The notes below the pieces were generated by a model that was not told the DNA's origin, ran no database searches, and saw nothing but the letters and a program-made list of their open reading frames with translations. Source: Chondrosia reniformis (lineage: Eukaryota > Porifera > Demospongiae > Chondrillida > Chondrillidae). Taken from it: DNA of 64,000 bases. The translations under genes and the position numbers were made by a program. Below, piece by piece: positions 22,371 to 35,500 of the stretch. The DNA is taken from assembly GCA_947172415.1 (NCBI GenBank), contig OX359197.1, positions 7,069,673 to 7,133,672 of the forward strand, read 5' to 3'. Position 1 is the first letter of the stretch. The number at the start of each line of letters is the position of its first letter.

Positions 22371-23345
22371 GTATAACAACTGTAATCTGGACTACAAAAA
22401 GATACTACCAGATTTAGCATGACTATATACCAGTCCCTAGTAACTAGTAAATCCAAGCTACCACAATTAAGTTGGGGGAGGTGTAATACATGCTTTCCAG
22501 GTACTCTGCATATCCTAATAGATAAGTTTGCCTTGCTACTTGTACATCTTGTTTACTTCTGTATGGCCTACCTTTATTTTATATAGAAAAGTCTCCATAG
22601 CAACCAGGTGCAATTCCAAGGTAGCCATTCAATTGGTAATAAAGTAATCAGTTATTCATGTGGCTCTAACTTGTAGAACAAACTTCTCACATGTAAGTCA
22701 AATGGTATCTTCACCTAGTCAGCTGATCCTGATTGAGATCAGGTAGTTTTCAAAAGCATCATTAAATGAAGAAACAAACATTAATTTGTTGTATGAAAAG
22801 GTGATGTGTGCTATACTTTATGTGCATGTCCTTTTAACAGGACCTACGTATCTGTAACTGCTATAGGTAGAGATACAAGATTATTAAAATTATCATTGAA
22901 ACTTTTCTGTCCAACTGTTTCACTGTAACAGCACATGACAGTGGTTGATGCAATAACATGTTTTGGCAGGATTTGTGTTTGAGCAAGCACTAGGCTAATT
23001 ATAAAGTTTGATGTATGCAATCATAAATAATATGAACTATATCCATTGAATTTTATGAAATTTTAATATCTCCATTTGTAGTGTGTAATAAGAAGACAAT
23101 GTAAACAACTTATCCCTTTTGTTTGAAGCATTTTTAGATATTATAAGGTTTCAAACTGTTCAAATTTGTAATTTGTACATCAAGTACAATTTATATGAAC
23201 TAACATTTGATTATATACACGAGTATATATATGGCTTATTGTGCAACCAATACTTTATTTGCTTTGTACGTATATAGAAGTTGTCATGGAATTAATTATA
23301 TTGTCATGGAAATTAAATATCAGTTACCTAGCAACATGCATAAGA
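22085..23345. repeat. Direct repeat pair (about 170-190 bp) flanking about 0.9 kb
   Basis: 22085-22255 and 23155-23345 share GTAATTTGTACATCAAGTAC, ACTAACATTTGATTA, AATACTTTATTTGCT and CAGTTACCTAGCAACATG in the same order. The unit could be two insertions of one element or LTR-like ends. The middle shows no reverse transcriptase or other protein motif. Confidence 0.7.
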
Positions 23346-23425
23346 AAGGTTTCAATTAAAAACAAAAGAATAAACAAAAAGGACAAAATTGAAAAAAGGT
23401 CTACTTGATCACACATCAACTCAAT

Positions 23426-26400
23426 CTAGATTAATTTAGTGAAGTCACCAACTAACACTCTTATTTTTATAGAGTCCCCTTCAACACAATGCTTATTGAC
23501 CATCCTGCTCCTATCAGATTGCCAGAATGCTTCAAAATCATCACCAAATACATTGTAGAGCAGAAGCCTTCTAGTTACCTTTTCTTTCACCTTGCTTCCA
23601 TCTTCAGCTGTCAGGTAACGAATAGCCGAATGAAACACACCTCCATCCTTCTTCAACAAGTGGCATTTTATGGTTGCAAGAAAAGGCCATTTTAGTTGAT
23701 TATCATACTCCCCAGGGTGCAGATATACGGTAAGGTAGTTGAAATAGTCATTTGCAAAGTTCATACCAACTGTGAGCTTGTAACCATGGTGACAGGAATA
23801 AAAATGGCGGCTCTGCCAATTGGTTTGCATTGACTCCTTCTTTGATACATTTGTGATTATGAAATCGAAAGGTACCACCTGTCCACTTGTGTACGAGATG
23901 AGGTCATGTACCTGATCTGATACTGGTGTTCCTGGAGATAGCTTGGACTCTACAAAAGAATCCTCATGGCGATTGTGAATATTTTCACATTCATGGGTTG
24001 TCCTTCTGCGACTGCTTATATTCCTAAGCTTACTTTTCATATTTTCAAGACTTAACTTTTGCTTTCTATCAGTGAGGTCACCGGCAGAATCAGACTGCAG
24101 CAGGGCCTGAAATTTACAGAGGTGATGTGAGACATCTCTTAGAGCCATGGAATGTTTGTAAGGGCACCCTTTACCAGCGTTGGGGCAGAAGAGCCTTATG
24201 TCCAAGATCCTCTTTTCCAGTTGTATGTCTGACTGGGGCTCCACTCTGCAGCTGCAATGTTGGCATATTGGATTATCCTTGGCACAGCTCCTGCATATTA
24301 CCCTTTTACAGCACTTCTGTGCAAATGGCTCATGGGGGAGATCGTGACAGACATTGCAGAGGTAACCTTGGTATAGGGATGAGGCTGATATGTAAGGTCT
24401 GCCCAGGTAACGCAAGATAACAATACCTGCATTTAAACAAGAAGAATTAACTCTAAACCTTCATGACTAAATTATTAGTACATACTAATATGAATACTGT
24501 AGATATGCACTGACTGAGAAATGCAATTCAATGATAAACCAGTATGACCTACGTATATAATCTACATGAGAGTACAATTAACACATGTATCCATTTGTAA
24601 GCATCAGGAAGTAAAGAGGGAAAAGGGAAATTGCTGGGAATTGAAACCAGACTGAGCTGAAATTGCCACAACAATGCTCCATTCATGTTTTCCTCTTATA
24701 CTAGCTACAAAGAAAGTAATTTTAGCCATTTACACTAATTATTGATTTCATTTATCAGAACAATTGATAATAATGTGCAATAATTAGAATTTTTAGAGAT
24801 TTGAATGTTTTTCAAACAACTCGCGATTGTAGGTTTTCTTCAGCAATGAAATACCCTTATACTTCATTCATACATATACATGAAGTCAGGGCTTCTCCGC
24901 TGGCGCAGTCATCAAAAAAGGGTTAGGTTCTCTAATACCAGCGTTAAAAAGACAAAAAAAGAACAAGTTTGTCTTGCCGACGTTTCGGTCAGGGTACTCT
25001 GACCTTCTTCAGGGCGAAGATGAAGCTAGTGCGAGTATTTGTCATTATATAGCCTTGCATCCCATCAAGTGCTGTCACTGGGATTGTCAGTTGGTGCCCC
25101 AGATCTTTGGTTGGATCCACAGCTTGTGTTCTTCAATGCGGCCATCCAGCATCTAGGCAGCTCCAGACCTCCTTCCCTGTTGAGGGATGGGTGATTCAGT
25201 CCAATGTGGATGGCCTCCTTTATTAGTAGCTCCTTGGCGGTCCTGGCCCGGTCAACCACGGAGACTTCCTCCCACTTGATTGGATGGTGGTTCTTCCATG
25301 CGTGCTCCGCCAGTGCTGACCTCTCCAGTGCTGCCTTCTGACATGCATCTCTGTGCTCCTTCACTCTGGTCTCCAGTCTTCTCACTGTCTCTCCGAAGAA
25401 CCACCATCCAATCAAGTGGGAGGAAGTCTCCGTGGTTGACCGGGCCAGGACCGCCAAGGAGCTACTAATAAAGGAGGCCATCCACATTGGACTGAATCAC
25501 CCATCCCTCAACAGGGAAGGAGGTCTGGAGCTGCCTAGATGCTGGATGGCCGCATTGAAGAACACAAGCTGTGGATCCAACCAAAGATCTGGGGCACCAA
25601 CTGACAATCCCAGTGACAGCACTTGATGGGATGCAAGGCTATATAATGACAAATACTCGCACTAGCTTCATCTTCGCCCTGAAGAAGGTCAGAGTACCCT
25701 GACCGAAACGTCGGCAAGACAAACTTGTTCTTTTTTTGTCTTTTTAACGCTGGTATTAGAGAACCTAACCCTTTTTTGATACATATACATGTATGTATGT
25801 ATGTGTGTATGTATGTATGTATGTATGTATGTATGTATGTATATATGTAGACATATACCACCAAGACATTATATTATAGGCTGTTTTTCTTCAACTATTT
25901 TCTTTATGATTGGAATATTGAAAAACTGAAAGCTTAAGTGAATGTGTTTGTTATCATCAATGTGAATCTAAAAGTAAATTCTCTAAGCCTCTTTTGGAAT
26001 ATGTGCTATATAACACTTAGATCAATGCTTTGTACATTGTGTTTTTATCTATAACAATTTCATAGACATGTTAATCATAAATCTTTTGAAATATGGTGTT
26101 CTAGATTGTTCACATACACACTAACCAGTTGTGAATCTGGATGATACTGATGTCACTCTTGTATCGATGTTAACCCAACCCCACTGCAACTTGTTTAATG
26201 GCAGATTAAGGTTGAGTGAACAGATGTCTTTGTTCTTCACACGAATAACCAAACAACCTGTGGAACTGACTCTACATCCAAATGTGTCTCCTGTCTCCAG
26301 CTGCAACAAGCTCTCTCCCACCCCCAAAGGCAGGGGGAGCTCCTTTCCTTCCCAGCAAAACCTACTTCTCACTATGTACCAAAACTCTCTACTGTCCTCA

Positions 26401-27975
26401 AGGGACTTCCAGCTGTCTATTTTCCTCACTTCCATGGGAGACAGTGTTGTGAAACCAAATGTCTGCAAGCAATGAACAGTATATAACTCTGCGTCATATT
26501 TCAATTATAATTTTTCACATAAATGTTTTCAATACAATTACTCATTCAAATAATTCATATGCATCTACATATATATACACATGAATTTGGCACCTATACA
26601 TTCTAAATAGTACACAAATATTTTACAACATATATACAGCTAATACCTGGAGAGAGCACTTAAAATAACAGTTAATGGGGACAAATTGATGGTATTACTG
26701 TTTAAATACCTTTTAAGGATTAGTGTGACCATTGGTGGCTTCCATGTTTTAGCACATACAGTGAAACCTCTGAATAACCAACATCGTTGGGCTTTTTCCT
26801 TTATTTATAGGAGGTTTTCTTTAATTAAAGGGAGGTTTTGTGCAATTCTCGTTTTTACACAGAAATAATATAGTTTTTATAAATTATATATATATATACA
26901 CTAGTTTATAGTATATGCTCATTATGTTTATATAAATTATACACATAATGTGGGTTTTGTTTTGCCAACAAACCCATCTTATTGAAGGCACTATATATAC
27001 TAATGCACTTTCACTGACCACATAGAGGGTATTGTTACCTTCATTCACAGGAGTACAGGAAACACTCATTCACTTGAGTAACTTTAAAAGGTATATAGCT
27101 ATTTTAGTGACCATATTTAACATACAGAATGGAGCTTAAAGTTCACTCAGCCAAAGTACAACTTTATTATGAAGTAAATCAACCATATACTGCTTATTAC
27201 TGAAACACACCATACTACGTATTTCTTAAATAATATATACAATTCATCATTAATGTACGTACATACTAACTATATATGTTTGTAACAACTACATTTGAAG
27301 CTATAATACATGATCATGAGTTATATTAGAGAGTTTAATGGATTCTTTCATTTATCCTAGCTAATACGTAATATACCCAAACTGATAAAGTAACTTTTAT
27401 ATCTTAATTGAGAAAGGTCTCCCACATTTTTATGAGATTTCATAAATCATGTTAAATATTATGAATGTAGAATTGCATGTTGGAAATAAGGATTTTGCAT
27501 CTTCGCTTAACCATGTAGCTATCAGTAGTCTTAAACTTACTAGATTATAATATTTGGCATTATACCAGATTGTCGAAAAAGAGAAGAAATCAGTAATGAT
27601 TTATATTACTTGCCAAAATCCCAGCATATAGGAAGAATAATACTTTATAGCTAGCATATATGAGTCAATGCAACTTGCATTTAATGTCGCAAGGCGAATG
27701 TATCTACAGATCCATAATAGAAAAGGCAATCTATTGTATTCAGGGCTTACCAATGGATTCCCAAAAACTCTCATCTCTGTGACAACCACATCAAAGGAGG
27801 AACCCGCCGAAATTGGTTGATCTGTGATTACAAGTCCATCCAAGTCATTTATACCACCTAGAGTAAAGTCGTTGAACGTAGCTGCTGTTCCCCCATCGCT
27901 GAGTGATACTAAACCTTGTAGCCTGTCGCTGAATTTGTCAAACTTTTCGACTTTCTTTCCCGTTTTTGTCGTCAT
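23426..27975 (-). CDS. Predicted NHR-RING-TRAF/MATH protein, three exons
   Basis: Exons 27975-27751, 26462-26126 and 24426-23426 join in phase (0, then 1) to 520 codons. Exons 1-2 encode a Neuralized homology repeat (SLSDGGTAA..., ISAGSSFDVVV, then LETGDTFGCRVS, LQWGWVNID). Exon 3 opens with a RING-like Cys cluster (C211xxC214, C227, C232xxC235, C242xxC245), then a TRAF-type zinc finger (CPNAGKGCPYKH...HHLCKF) and a C-terminal MATH domain (HGYKLTVGMNF, LHPGEYDNQLKWPF). Likely an E3-type ubiquitin ligase or signalling adaptor. The join at intron 2 (donor ACTG|GTTAGT, acceptor AAATGCAG) is predicted; otherwise exon 2 would end at TAG 26121 and the TRAF exon would lack a start. If separate, there is an NHR-only gene plus a TRAF gene with a missing first exon. 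Confidence 0.7.
24805..24850 (-). mobile_element. Degenerate Penelope-like tail with hammerhead-like core
   Basis: The minus strand reads ATTG-CTGAAGA, a variable arm, then GAAA and AACATTCAA. It resembles the clearer copy at 28978-29005 (same ATTTCATTGCTGA start and ACATTCAA end). Too short to assign alone. Confidence 0.35.
24979..25012 (-). ncRNA. Hammerhead-ribozyme-like core in PLE arm (minus)
   Basis: Minus order: GCC, CTGAAGA, A, stem GGTCAG/CTGACC (6 bp, 6-nt loop), GAAAC, GTC, GGC. This matches a type I hammerhead: helix I (GCC/GGC), core, helix II, GAAA, cleavage triplet GUC. The core has A in place of U (CUGAAGA for CUGAUGA), which should weaken or abolish cleavage. Helix III is minimal, as in dimer-acting PLE hammerheads. 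Confidence 0.5.
25679..25712 (+). ncRNA. Hammerhead-ribozyme-like core in PLE arm (plus)
   Basis: Exact mirror of the 24979-25012 motif on the plus strand, with the same CTGAAGA change, 6-bp helix II and GAAACGTC followed by GGC. Confidence 0.5.
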
Positions 27976-29513
27976 AGCCCCTTTCACTGTAAACTATCGT
28001 CCGTAAAATCTTTTATATACCTGTTAGCCTTATATACTGTTTCATCGATAATTTTAAGTGAGTCGAAAGGGGAAAGGGAAATAACACACTTATTCTGAAG
28101 TGAAAACCGCATGCTTATACACATTTCAATACGTACGGATGTATAGCCTTAATGCCTGCGTATTTATTCCATGTAGGCGATGTGTCTATTATAAAGTCTC
28201 ATACGAGAATAAAACATTATTTCATGTACTTACTGTCCAGTCACCTACTTTATTATATGCTGTACCTATTACTATATGTAGGTTTTCCTTATGACTTGTA
28301 TATAATTGCCTTGTCAAGTACATGTTTCTTCACTCTTTAGAAAACATTTCCCCCTGTGTCCTAGGCATGATTTTTGTAGCACTCATACCGATAATGATGT
28401 GTTTTCCCCCAATTCTGCATACCATGCATGCAATGCAATGGTCAATGGCATAATTATATGCCCCTATATATAGTTCTAGCACATAATACATAAAACAAGT
28501 TCTATATTCACCATTCACTTTAATTTCTTTCAGTCAATCTTGGTTCCATTCTTTCCACCAACTAATTTTGAAGTGCTCACATAAATCACTAACTATTCCT
28601 GGACCAGTATAAGTGTACATTAAATCCAATATAACATTAATATTAGACATTTAGGAATACAGTGTCATATAAAATGGATGTTGCTTATGCATGTGATTAG
28701 CAACGTATATATATGTACATTTTAAGTGCATCCATTCCTATCTGAAAGTAAAGCATGGTGAAGTGTATATAAAATAGTTTCAAAATGACTTAGTCTACTT
28801 TATAAGCTAAAATATTATGCGAGGTCTTCATATATACAACAATGACCATGGTTCAAGTTTCAAGTTCAATTACTGTATAAATGTTGTAACAATATGTCTT
28901 CAATATACATATGTAGGTATTAATATATAATGAGGTTTGTTGAGCCCTTCAGCACCAATGCAATTTTTCAAATTGAATGTTTCAACCTGGAGGTTTTTTC
29001 ATCAGCAATGAAATGAGGAGAGGAATACAGCTGGATTTAAATAGAAAGGGGGATGATGAGGAATGAGAGATGACATATTGTTATGCGTGCCATGTAATCA
29101 TTTAACATGGACTCGGGCATATGCACATCTAGATCCTATTTGGAATGACATTTCATAATTAATTTCATTATGATTGCATCTTTAAGGAATGGGAAGTTCC
29201 TACACATAGTACTAATTACATTATTGTGGAAAGGTATTACCTTCTAGATGTGAATATTGCATATTGTATTAAAAGTTGCTGCTATTTGATATACAATTAA
29301 CTTTCATGCATGATGACGACGACGATGATGCATGATGACGATGGTGATGAGTTAGTCATTGTTGTAAGCACTGCCATCCCAACTTTTTAACATGAGTATT
29401 AAAATAAATTTAAATTTTGCTCTATATAGGCCATCCCTACTGAATTTTGTCACGTGACTTTGGAAAAAATGGAGTTACCGAGAGTTTGCAGCGAGATGGG
29501 AAAATAATTGGAA
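27976..29513. other. Intergenic between divergent NHR-RING-TRAF and CCDC13 genes
   Basis: AT-rich sequence with a PLE tail relic near 28.98-29.1 kb and a short (GATGAC)-type repeat at 29310-29352. No supported gene. The ends must hold both promoters, since the flanking genes point away from each other. Confidence 0.55.
28978..29110 (-). mobile_element. Penelope-like tail relic with hammerhead-like core
   Basis: At 28978-29005 the minus strand reads ATTG, CTGATGA, AA-rich joint, stem AACC/GGTT (4 bp, loop TCCA), GAAAC, ATT, CAAT. Helix I would be ATTG/CAAT and the cleavage triplet AUU. The core is the canonical CUGAUGA. Upstream minus-strand text resembles a PLE 3' end but has no readable protein. 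Confidence 0.45.
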
Positions 29514-32500
29514 ATGGAGTTATTTGATGTCACTGAAGATCTTCAGCTTCATAATGAGGTATGATTTGCTGTTTTATACAGACTTTCGATAATTTCAATC
29601 AATTGACAGTTAACACTTCAAAGCGACCGGAACGTCGACTTTGCAGCGGCACATGTACCGGGACAGCAGCAAGAAGTTCAAAAGATGGAATCTCAATTAA
29701 CTTTAAAGGTATAGAATTCTCGTTTTATAAAGGCGACCTACGCGATGCACAAATCTTTGAACAATTATCTTTAATACTATAGGAAGTACAAACTGAAAAT
29801 TCCACTCTAAAGGAAGATGTGCACAAACTGGAAAGAGATCTCCGCAAAGCGAGAAATGCACTGAAGGAACAGCAGGAAGCTTTTGCTGGTATATTCTTTG
29901 ATATCCAGAACTGTTATTTATGTAAAATTTAAAATTTGAAATTCTGAATCCAGAATACGTATATATGTCTAAAGTAGGGATGTTATAGTGTGTATGTATG
30001 GTGCAGAGTGCAGAGTGCAGAGTGCAGATTATCTGTGATATAATATGTTATACGTGTTGTTATGCTAGCTCTTGTTAATAGGCTCGGATTTTGGGAGTGA
30101 TAAAATTGCTAGAAGGGTTGTGGAGCTTTCTAAAAGGAATAGAGACCTAGTGGCGCAATCATCAAAACAACAGAGTACAATTCAACAACTTCAAGAAAAG
30201 CTAAACAAGTTATCAGTAAGTAGAGGATTCTCCATATAGTAGCCCAGTCAGTAGAGTTCTCCATATAGTAGCCCAGTCAGTAGAGGGTCTACATATAGTA
30301 GCCCAGTCAGCATATAGTAGCCCAGTCAGTAGAGTTCTCCATATAGTAGCCCAGTCAGTAGAGTTCTACATATAGTAGCCCAGTCAGTAGAGGGTCTACA
30401 TATAGTAGCCCAGTCAGCATATAGTAGCCCAGTCAGTAGAGTTCTCCATATAGTAGCCCAGTCAGTAGAGTTCTACATATAGTAGCCCAGTCAGTAGAGG
30501 GTCTACATATAGTAGCCCAGTCAGTAGAGGGTCTACATATAGTAGCCCAGTCAGTAGAGGGTCTACATATAGTAGCCCAGTCAGTAGAGGGTCTACATAT
30601 AGTAGCCCAGTCAGTAGAGGGTCTACATATAGTAGCCCAGTCAGTAGAGTTCTCCATATAGTACCCCAGTCAGTATATAAGGTATTTGATTTGATGTGGT
30701 AATATTTATTTTGTGTCCATGTATCACCAAGTAACAGTTAATAGAGACAGATCTCTAACACACTTCCTCTTTGCAGAGAACTGAAAATGAAGGCAAAATC
30801 TATAGCTCTGCAAGCAAAAACACAGAAGTTGAAGAATTAAAGAGAAAGGTTATTCTTAAATTGTTGAGTTGCTCTTAGTAAGCAGATGATAGTAAATACA
30901 AGAGCCTGTGTTTTATTGGAAAAGACAGTCATATTATACGCGTAAAGGGGCAATATGTCATGAATATACTAATGTTCAGTCCCATGTGAAATCCCTTGGT
31001 TCATTTAGTTTGTTACAGGACAGAGTTGGCTTCCAATGAATATGTTTATGACTTATAAAAGTCTGATTACTGTATGGCTGGAAATGTTGGCAGGAAGACT
31101 AGTTGGTGGATTGCTCAAATTATGGCATTTGGCGGACAAGAGTTGTTTTCCTATATTCGGTGTAGTTTGGCAGTTGAAATATCGGCAGATTACTCTCAAA
31201 CTGCCAATCCACTAAAATAAATTCCCTGCCAAACTTTCCGTCTATACTGTACGTACGGTATATAATATGACCAGAGCATGCATACTGTATATCTCAATAA
31301 TTGTGTGGAATATGCCAATATACTATACTACCATATACTAATGAAAATGAAATTGTAACTCGTGGAGCAGTTTAGTTATTTATTTGATAAATTCTACATA
31401 TTTTGCATTTATTTGGGACATCTTCACACCGCTCAACAGTTACACAAATCATATAATCTCCTGATGTCATGAGAGATTGGCCAATAAAGAATGCTTTAGA
31501 ATGCGATTTAAGGAGAAATAGCCTTTCAAATGAGGTCGGCATACGTGTATAACGTATACTTTCTGACTGGCAGCCATTTTGATCCCACTGTACCAGTATA
31601 CCAATGTGAGGGTATCCGGTAAGACTTAGTTCCTTGCTTGGACAAACTGGAGATTCATCTACAGAGATGTGTGTACAGTAACACATGTAAATGTATATAT
31701 ATATCTCTATATATACTCATTACTAGAACTCAGCCCTACAAGCTAGCTCTTTCTAACGGTATATACACTTATACTTTTATAGTTGACCTGTGGTATATAT
31801 ATAGGTGTTACACCCACCTTGTGGTAGGTGTGTATATGTTAGATATTGACTTGGAGTCACTCCTGCACTATTAGCAGCTAAAACTCTCATAAAGTATGTC
31901 TTTCCTTTAGTTAACCCAGTCACATTCTGATAGGTCAATTGGTTGCCAGCTGCAATATCCCAAGAATGGTCGTCCCTTCCTTCATGGAGTCTGATAATGT
32001 ATTGGATGTCGCCATTTCTCTCTAATGGCCTGACCAGATTGAGTTCAACTCCTTCCTCAAACGTTCTTGTTACACTGAGAGCTCTGGGAGGTGTTGATAC
32101 TGCAGCAAAAGATACTAAATATCACAACTGAGACTTATCAATGTATTATCCTTCATATTGCACAATATCTAATGGCTAGTCCATTAATTTGTTTTACACT
32201 TTCAAGGGGGAAAACCTTAAGTATTTACGGTGTACATGATTGTGCTTGTATTCCTAAAGATGAATGCCTGTGGTATATATGGAATGGTGCAGATAGACAA
32301 CTGTTTCCTAATACTCTTACAAGTCTCTTCCACTGTGTACTCTACTTCATCTGATGGACCGCTGAGAACTCCTCCATGCACAGCCCAGACCTTGACCCTA
32401 TATTGTCCCCCTGGGACAGCTATTTGCCTCTTTTCAAGGGTATTTCCCTCACTGTTGTATCTTTGGTACCTAGCTTTGATTGGCCTCCCATTATGCAGTC

Positions 32501-35500
32501 TGTCATAGTCTACAACAAAACTGGAGATTGGTGAGGAAACTTCGGGGAAAGTGAAATTCCTCAACTTCACATCCATCCTCATGTCCTCCAGAACGCTTAT
32601 GGTGTCAATCTGAGGAGTGTCTAGTTCCTCACTCGTTACATCTAAAGGAAAGTCAATACTCACAACTTTTGTAGTATCCTGTGTGCTAACAAGTCCTTCA
32701 ACTCACTGCTAATTTGGTTCAAAAAGAGATATACGTACAGAAAATCAGTAGATTCCTGATCATTTGAACTCCTGCAGTGGTATTGTCCATTAGGAAAGTC
32801 TTGTTTACTTTTGATGATCAGGGATGCTAAACTACCAAGTTGTTTTTGGTAAACATTCATCAGTTCATCTGTTGTTATGGCAACATAGCCCTCAGTGTCC
32901 AAATAGTAGAAGCCAGCCTCCCCACTCTCCACTCTACAGTGGACCTCAGCCTGAGACTGGCCAGGTGCTGTAATATCTTCGCTCTCCATAATTATGGAAC
33001 TAGCTAGAATCAGCTTACTGTTGCTGAAAAGCACCTTTCCACCTAATGGTTTTGTATGGGTTACCCCGGGTAATGCATTAGTAAAAAATCTAATTGTATT
33101 AGTGTAGAAATCGTGCAAGTGTGTAGTGAATGATTTCCTTATGTGTGCAATTTTGTATTTTACGAGCACCTTAATGTAATACCTGCTAAAGAATGTGTTG
33201 TTTTTGTGGAGGTATATGAATTGTATACACATCTCATATGCACGTACCTTTCACAAGAAGCTCGTAATGAAGAGTTATTTTGTTGCTCATGTCCTGATCA
33301 CTAACTTCACACGTATAAGTTCCCGCATCATTCACTGATATGGTGTTTATGATAAGAGTGTTGGGAGCTGCTCTGAACCTGTTTGCTGCTCCCCCACGTC
33401 CAATGCTGCAGGGACCGTTGGGGCAGGTCCAGTTGTATCTTATGTCCTCGCCATACCCAGCTACGCCACTTGCCCTGCAAGCCATTAGCACCAAGGTGCC
33501 TAAGCTCACTTCACTGCCAGATTGAAGAACTATTTCAGCAGTGTAGGCATCAATATAGCCTTCAACATCCGCTTCACCTGTGAAAGATAATTGTATTTGA
33601 GCAATAAAATATCTTATCTGTATTTTACTGTAATATTTCATATACTACAATCAAGGAACCACCATGCCTTAGTTTGAGCTTACCTGCTGCTACAGTTGTG
33701 ATTAGTGTAAAGAGGAGTTTAACTGCTAAAAATCCACTCATTTTGCTCCAGCAATGGACTCCTAGTGTTCCAGTCACTGAGTCTCTACTCTATAACAAAA
33801 TAAGGACTTCTTCTAACTAAATATAAAAGCTGTATTCTTATTTTAGTACTCCTATAAGACTTAACAAACTTGGACTATTACTGTAGGAATGTGAAGCCTG
33901 TATAAGACTGAGTTGTTGTTCAGTTTTCTAGGAGTTCCTTTATCAGTGGTCAACAACATTAACCTCTAGTGCTGAGAAGGCATGCTTGTAGTAATAAGCA
34001 GATTGGTTATGTATTTGTTAATTCTCTGCACCATATATAATATAATATATATCACAGACACATCAAGCATCTTATGACAAGTGTTTCATTTTCTCATGAA
34101 TTTTTGCATCTTTCTACTTCTAATTGTAGACTGTTGAAATGGAGGAAGAACTGTCATCACTAAAGGCTAAACTGGCGACCAGTCGTAACCAAATACAATC
34201 CCTCAAGCAAGAACTCTCTATTTCTCACAAAGTAAATTAATTTACATTACCAGCTGGGAGTAATTTAACTGAGAAGTGTCATGAATAGTCCCAATCTCCA
34301 TTTTCCTACATGATAATAATGCTGAGCAACATGCCAAAGGAAACATATGCAATACAAACATAAGACTGCCTATAAAGCTTTACTTTGCTACAGGTTTTGT
34401 CCAAGGAGGTAGGAGAAGGATTCTCCATCAGTGAACTGCTCTCAGGCGCCTCATCAGGTTGGAGAGGAAGAGCTCAACAGATAACATCACTCCAAACTAA
34501 GGTGCACTGAACAGACTATACTCTCAAGTTACAGAGCTACTTGGGTACAATACATAAATGTACAGTATTATCTAATATCAGCATTATGTAATAATGTTCA
34601 GCGCAGTATTTGTTACAGCTTTATAGGCACACTCCGTTTAATAGGTTGCTGATTTGAAGCGTCAGATTAAGACTGCAAGCAGGGGAAGACCTGAAGGAGG
34701 TACTTATGATGATGAAGACAAGGAGATTAACAGGTTAAGGCATTTGGAGCTGCAAAAGAAAACTAAATTAGAGGTCGGCAAATCTGACTATAGAGCGCGA
34801 TACCATATTAATGTTTAGGGTATTTATAGACCATACGTAAGGGAATAGGTAAGGGATTTTTTTAAATGATAAGTTGTCGATGGAGATAATTCCGGAAAGA
34901 GCAAAGAACGAATTGAGTCGCTTTGGGTGGTTCTCTAACCATCAATACGGCTTTATAGAAACGAAGTATAATGGTTTGGAAGGTTTTTTCCTGTGGGATT
35001 CTGGACCTGGCGAGTTCTTTCATAGAATTTGTTTCTATGCTTACGACTCTGAATACTGGGTGTACATCAGGAGAAGGTTAAGTAAAGGAGAAGCGCAAAA
35101 GGAGTTTGCCCTTTTGAAGCAAAGGTACGGAAGAAGAGTCATTCGCGTAGAGGGTTGGGAATGGAAGAAGATCTGTTCTGTTGACAACTCTAAATCGCAG
35201 CAATCAAAGCGTCATAGCGAAACCATTTCCAAAAAGGTCGAAAAAGAGCTATACCGTGCGGAACAGACCTACTTTGAAGTGTCCAGTACAATTAAAGGTA
35301 AAATTCCTTACTTGGACCCCTTTGTGAACGCGCATGGAACCGTGAGCGAAGTTTACAAATGGGAAGTTAAAGAGACACTTAAGAAGAAGATAACAGAAGG
35401 ATATGAGATTAAAGTCGAAGCTACTATAGACCCGGGCAAGAGTGTATCTTGTTGGATGTTGGTGTTTAAGTGTAAGGATGATACAGAGGAGGGTTTGGAA

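Larger units (their letters stand above)
24911..25780. mobile_element. Penelope-like element 3' ends as a perfect 386-bp inverted repeat
   Basis: Arms 24911-25296 and 25395-25780 are exact inverse copies as far as I can compare them, around a 98-bp spacer. Read outwards, both arms encode the end of a PLE GIY-YIG endonuclease region (KNHHPIKWEEVSVVDRARTA, KEAIHIGLNHPSLNREGGLE), and the spacer supplies FGETVRRLETRVKEH on the minus strand. The reverse transcriptase is absent. Each arm ends with a CTGAAGA-stem-GAAACGTC motif. PLEs often leave 5'-truncated, inverted partner copies. The element sits in intron 2 of the NHR-RING-TRAF gene, and a TATG microsatellite follows at 25793-25842. Confidence 0.9.

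Noticed and set aside
25790-25845. CRISPR-like or regulated repeat at the TATG run
   Set aside because: Simple tetranucleotide microsatellite next to a PLE insertion; the window is eukaryotic.
30433-30657. Minus-strand repeat protein STDWATICRP
   Set aside because: Artefact of a 30-bp tandem repeat within CCDC13 intron 4.
31778-31818. Earlier donor CCAA|GTCAAT for exon 5 of the Ig/FN3 gene
   Set aside because: Also phase 1, but AAG|GTGGGT 24 bases or more downstream is a better consensus and completes the last FN3 strand.
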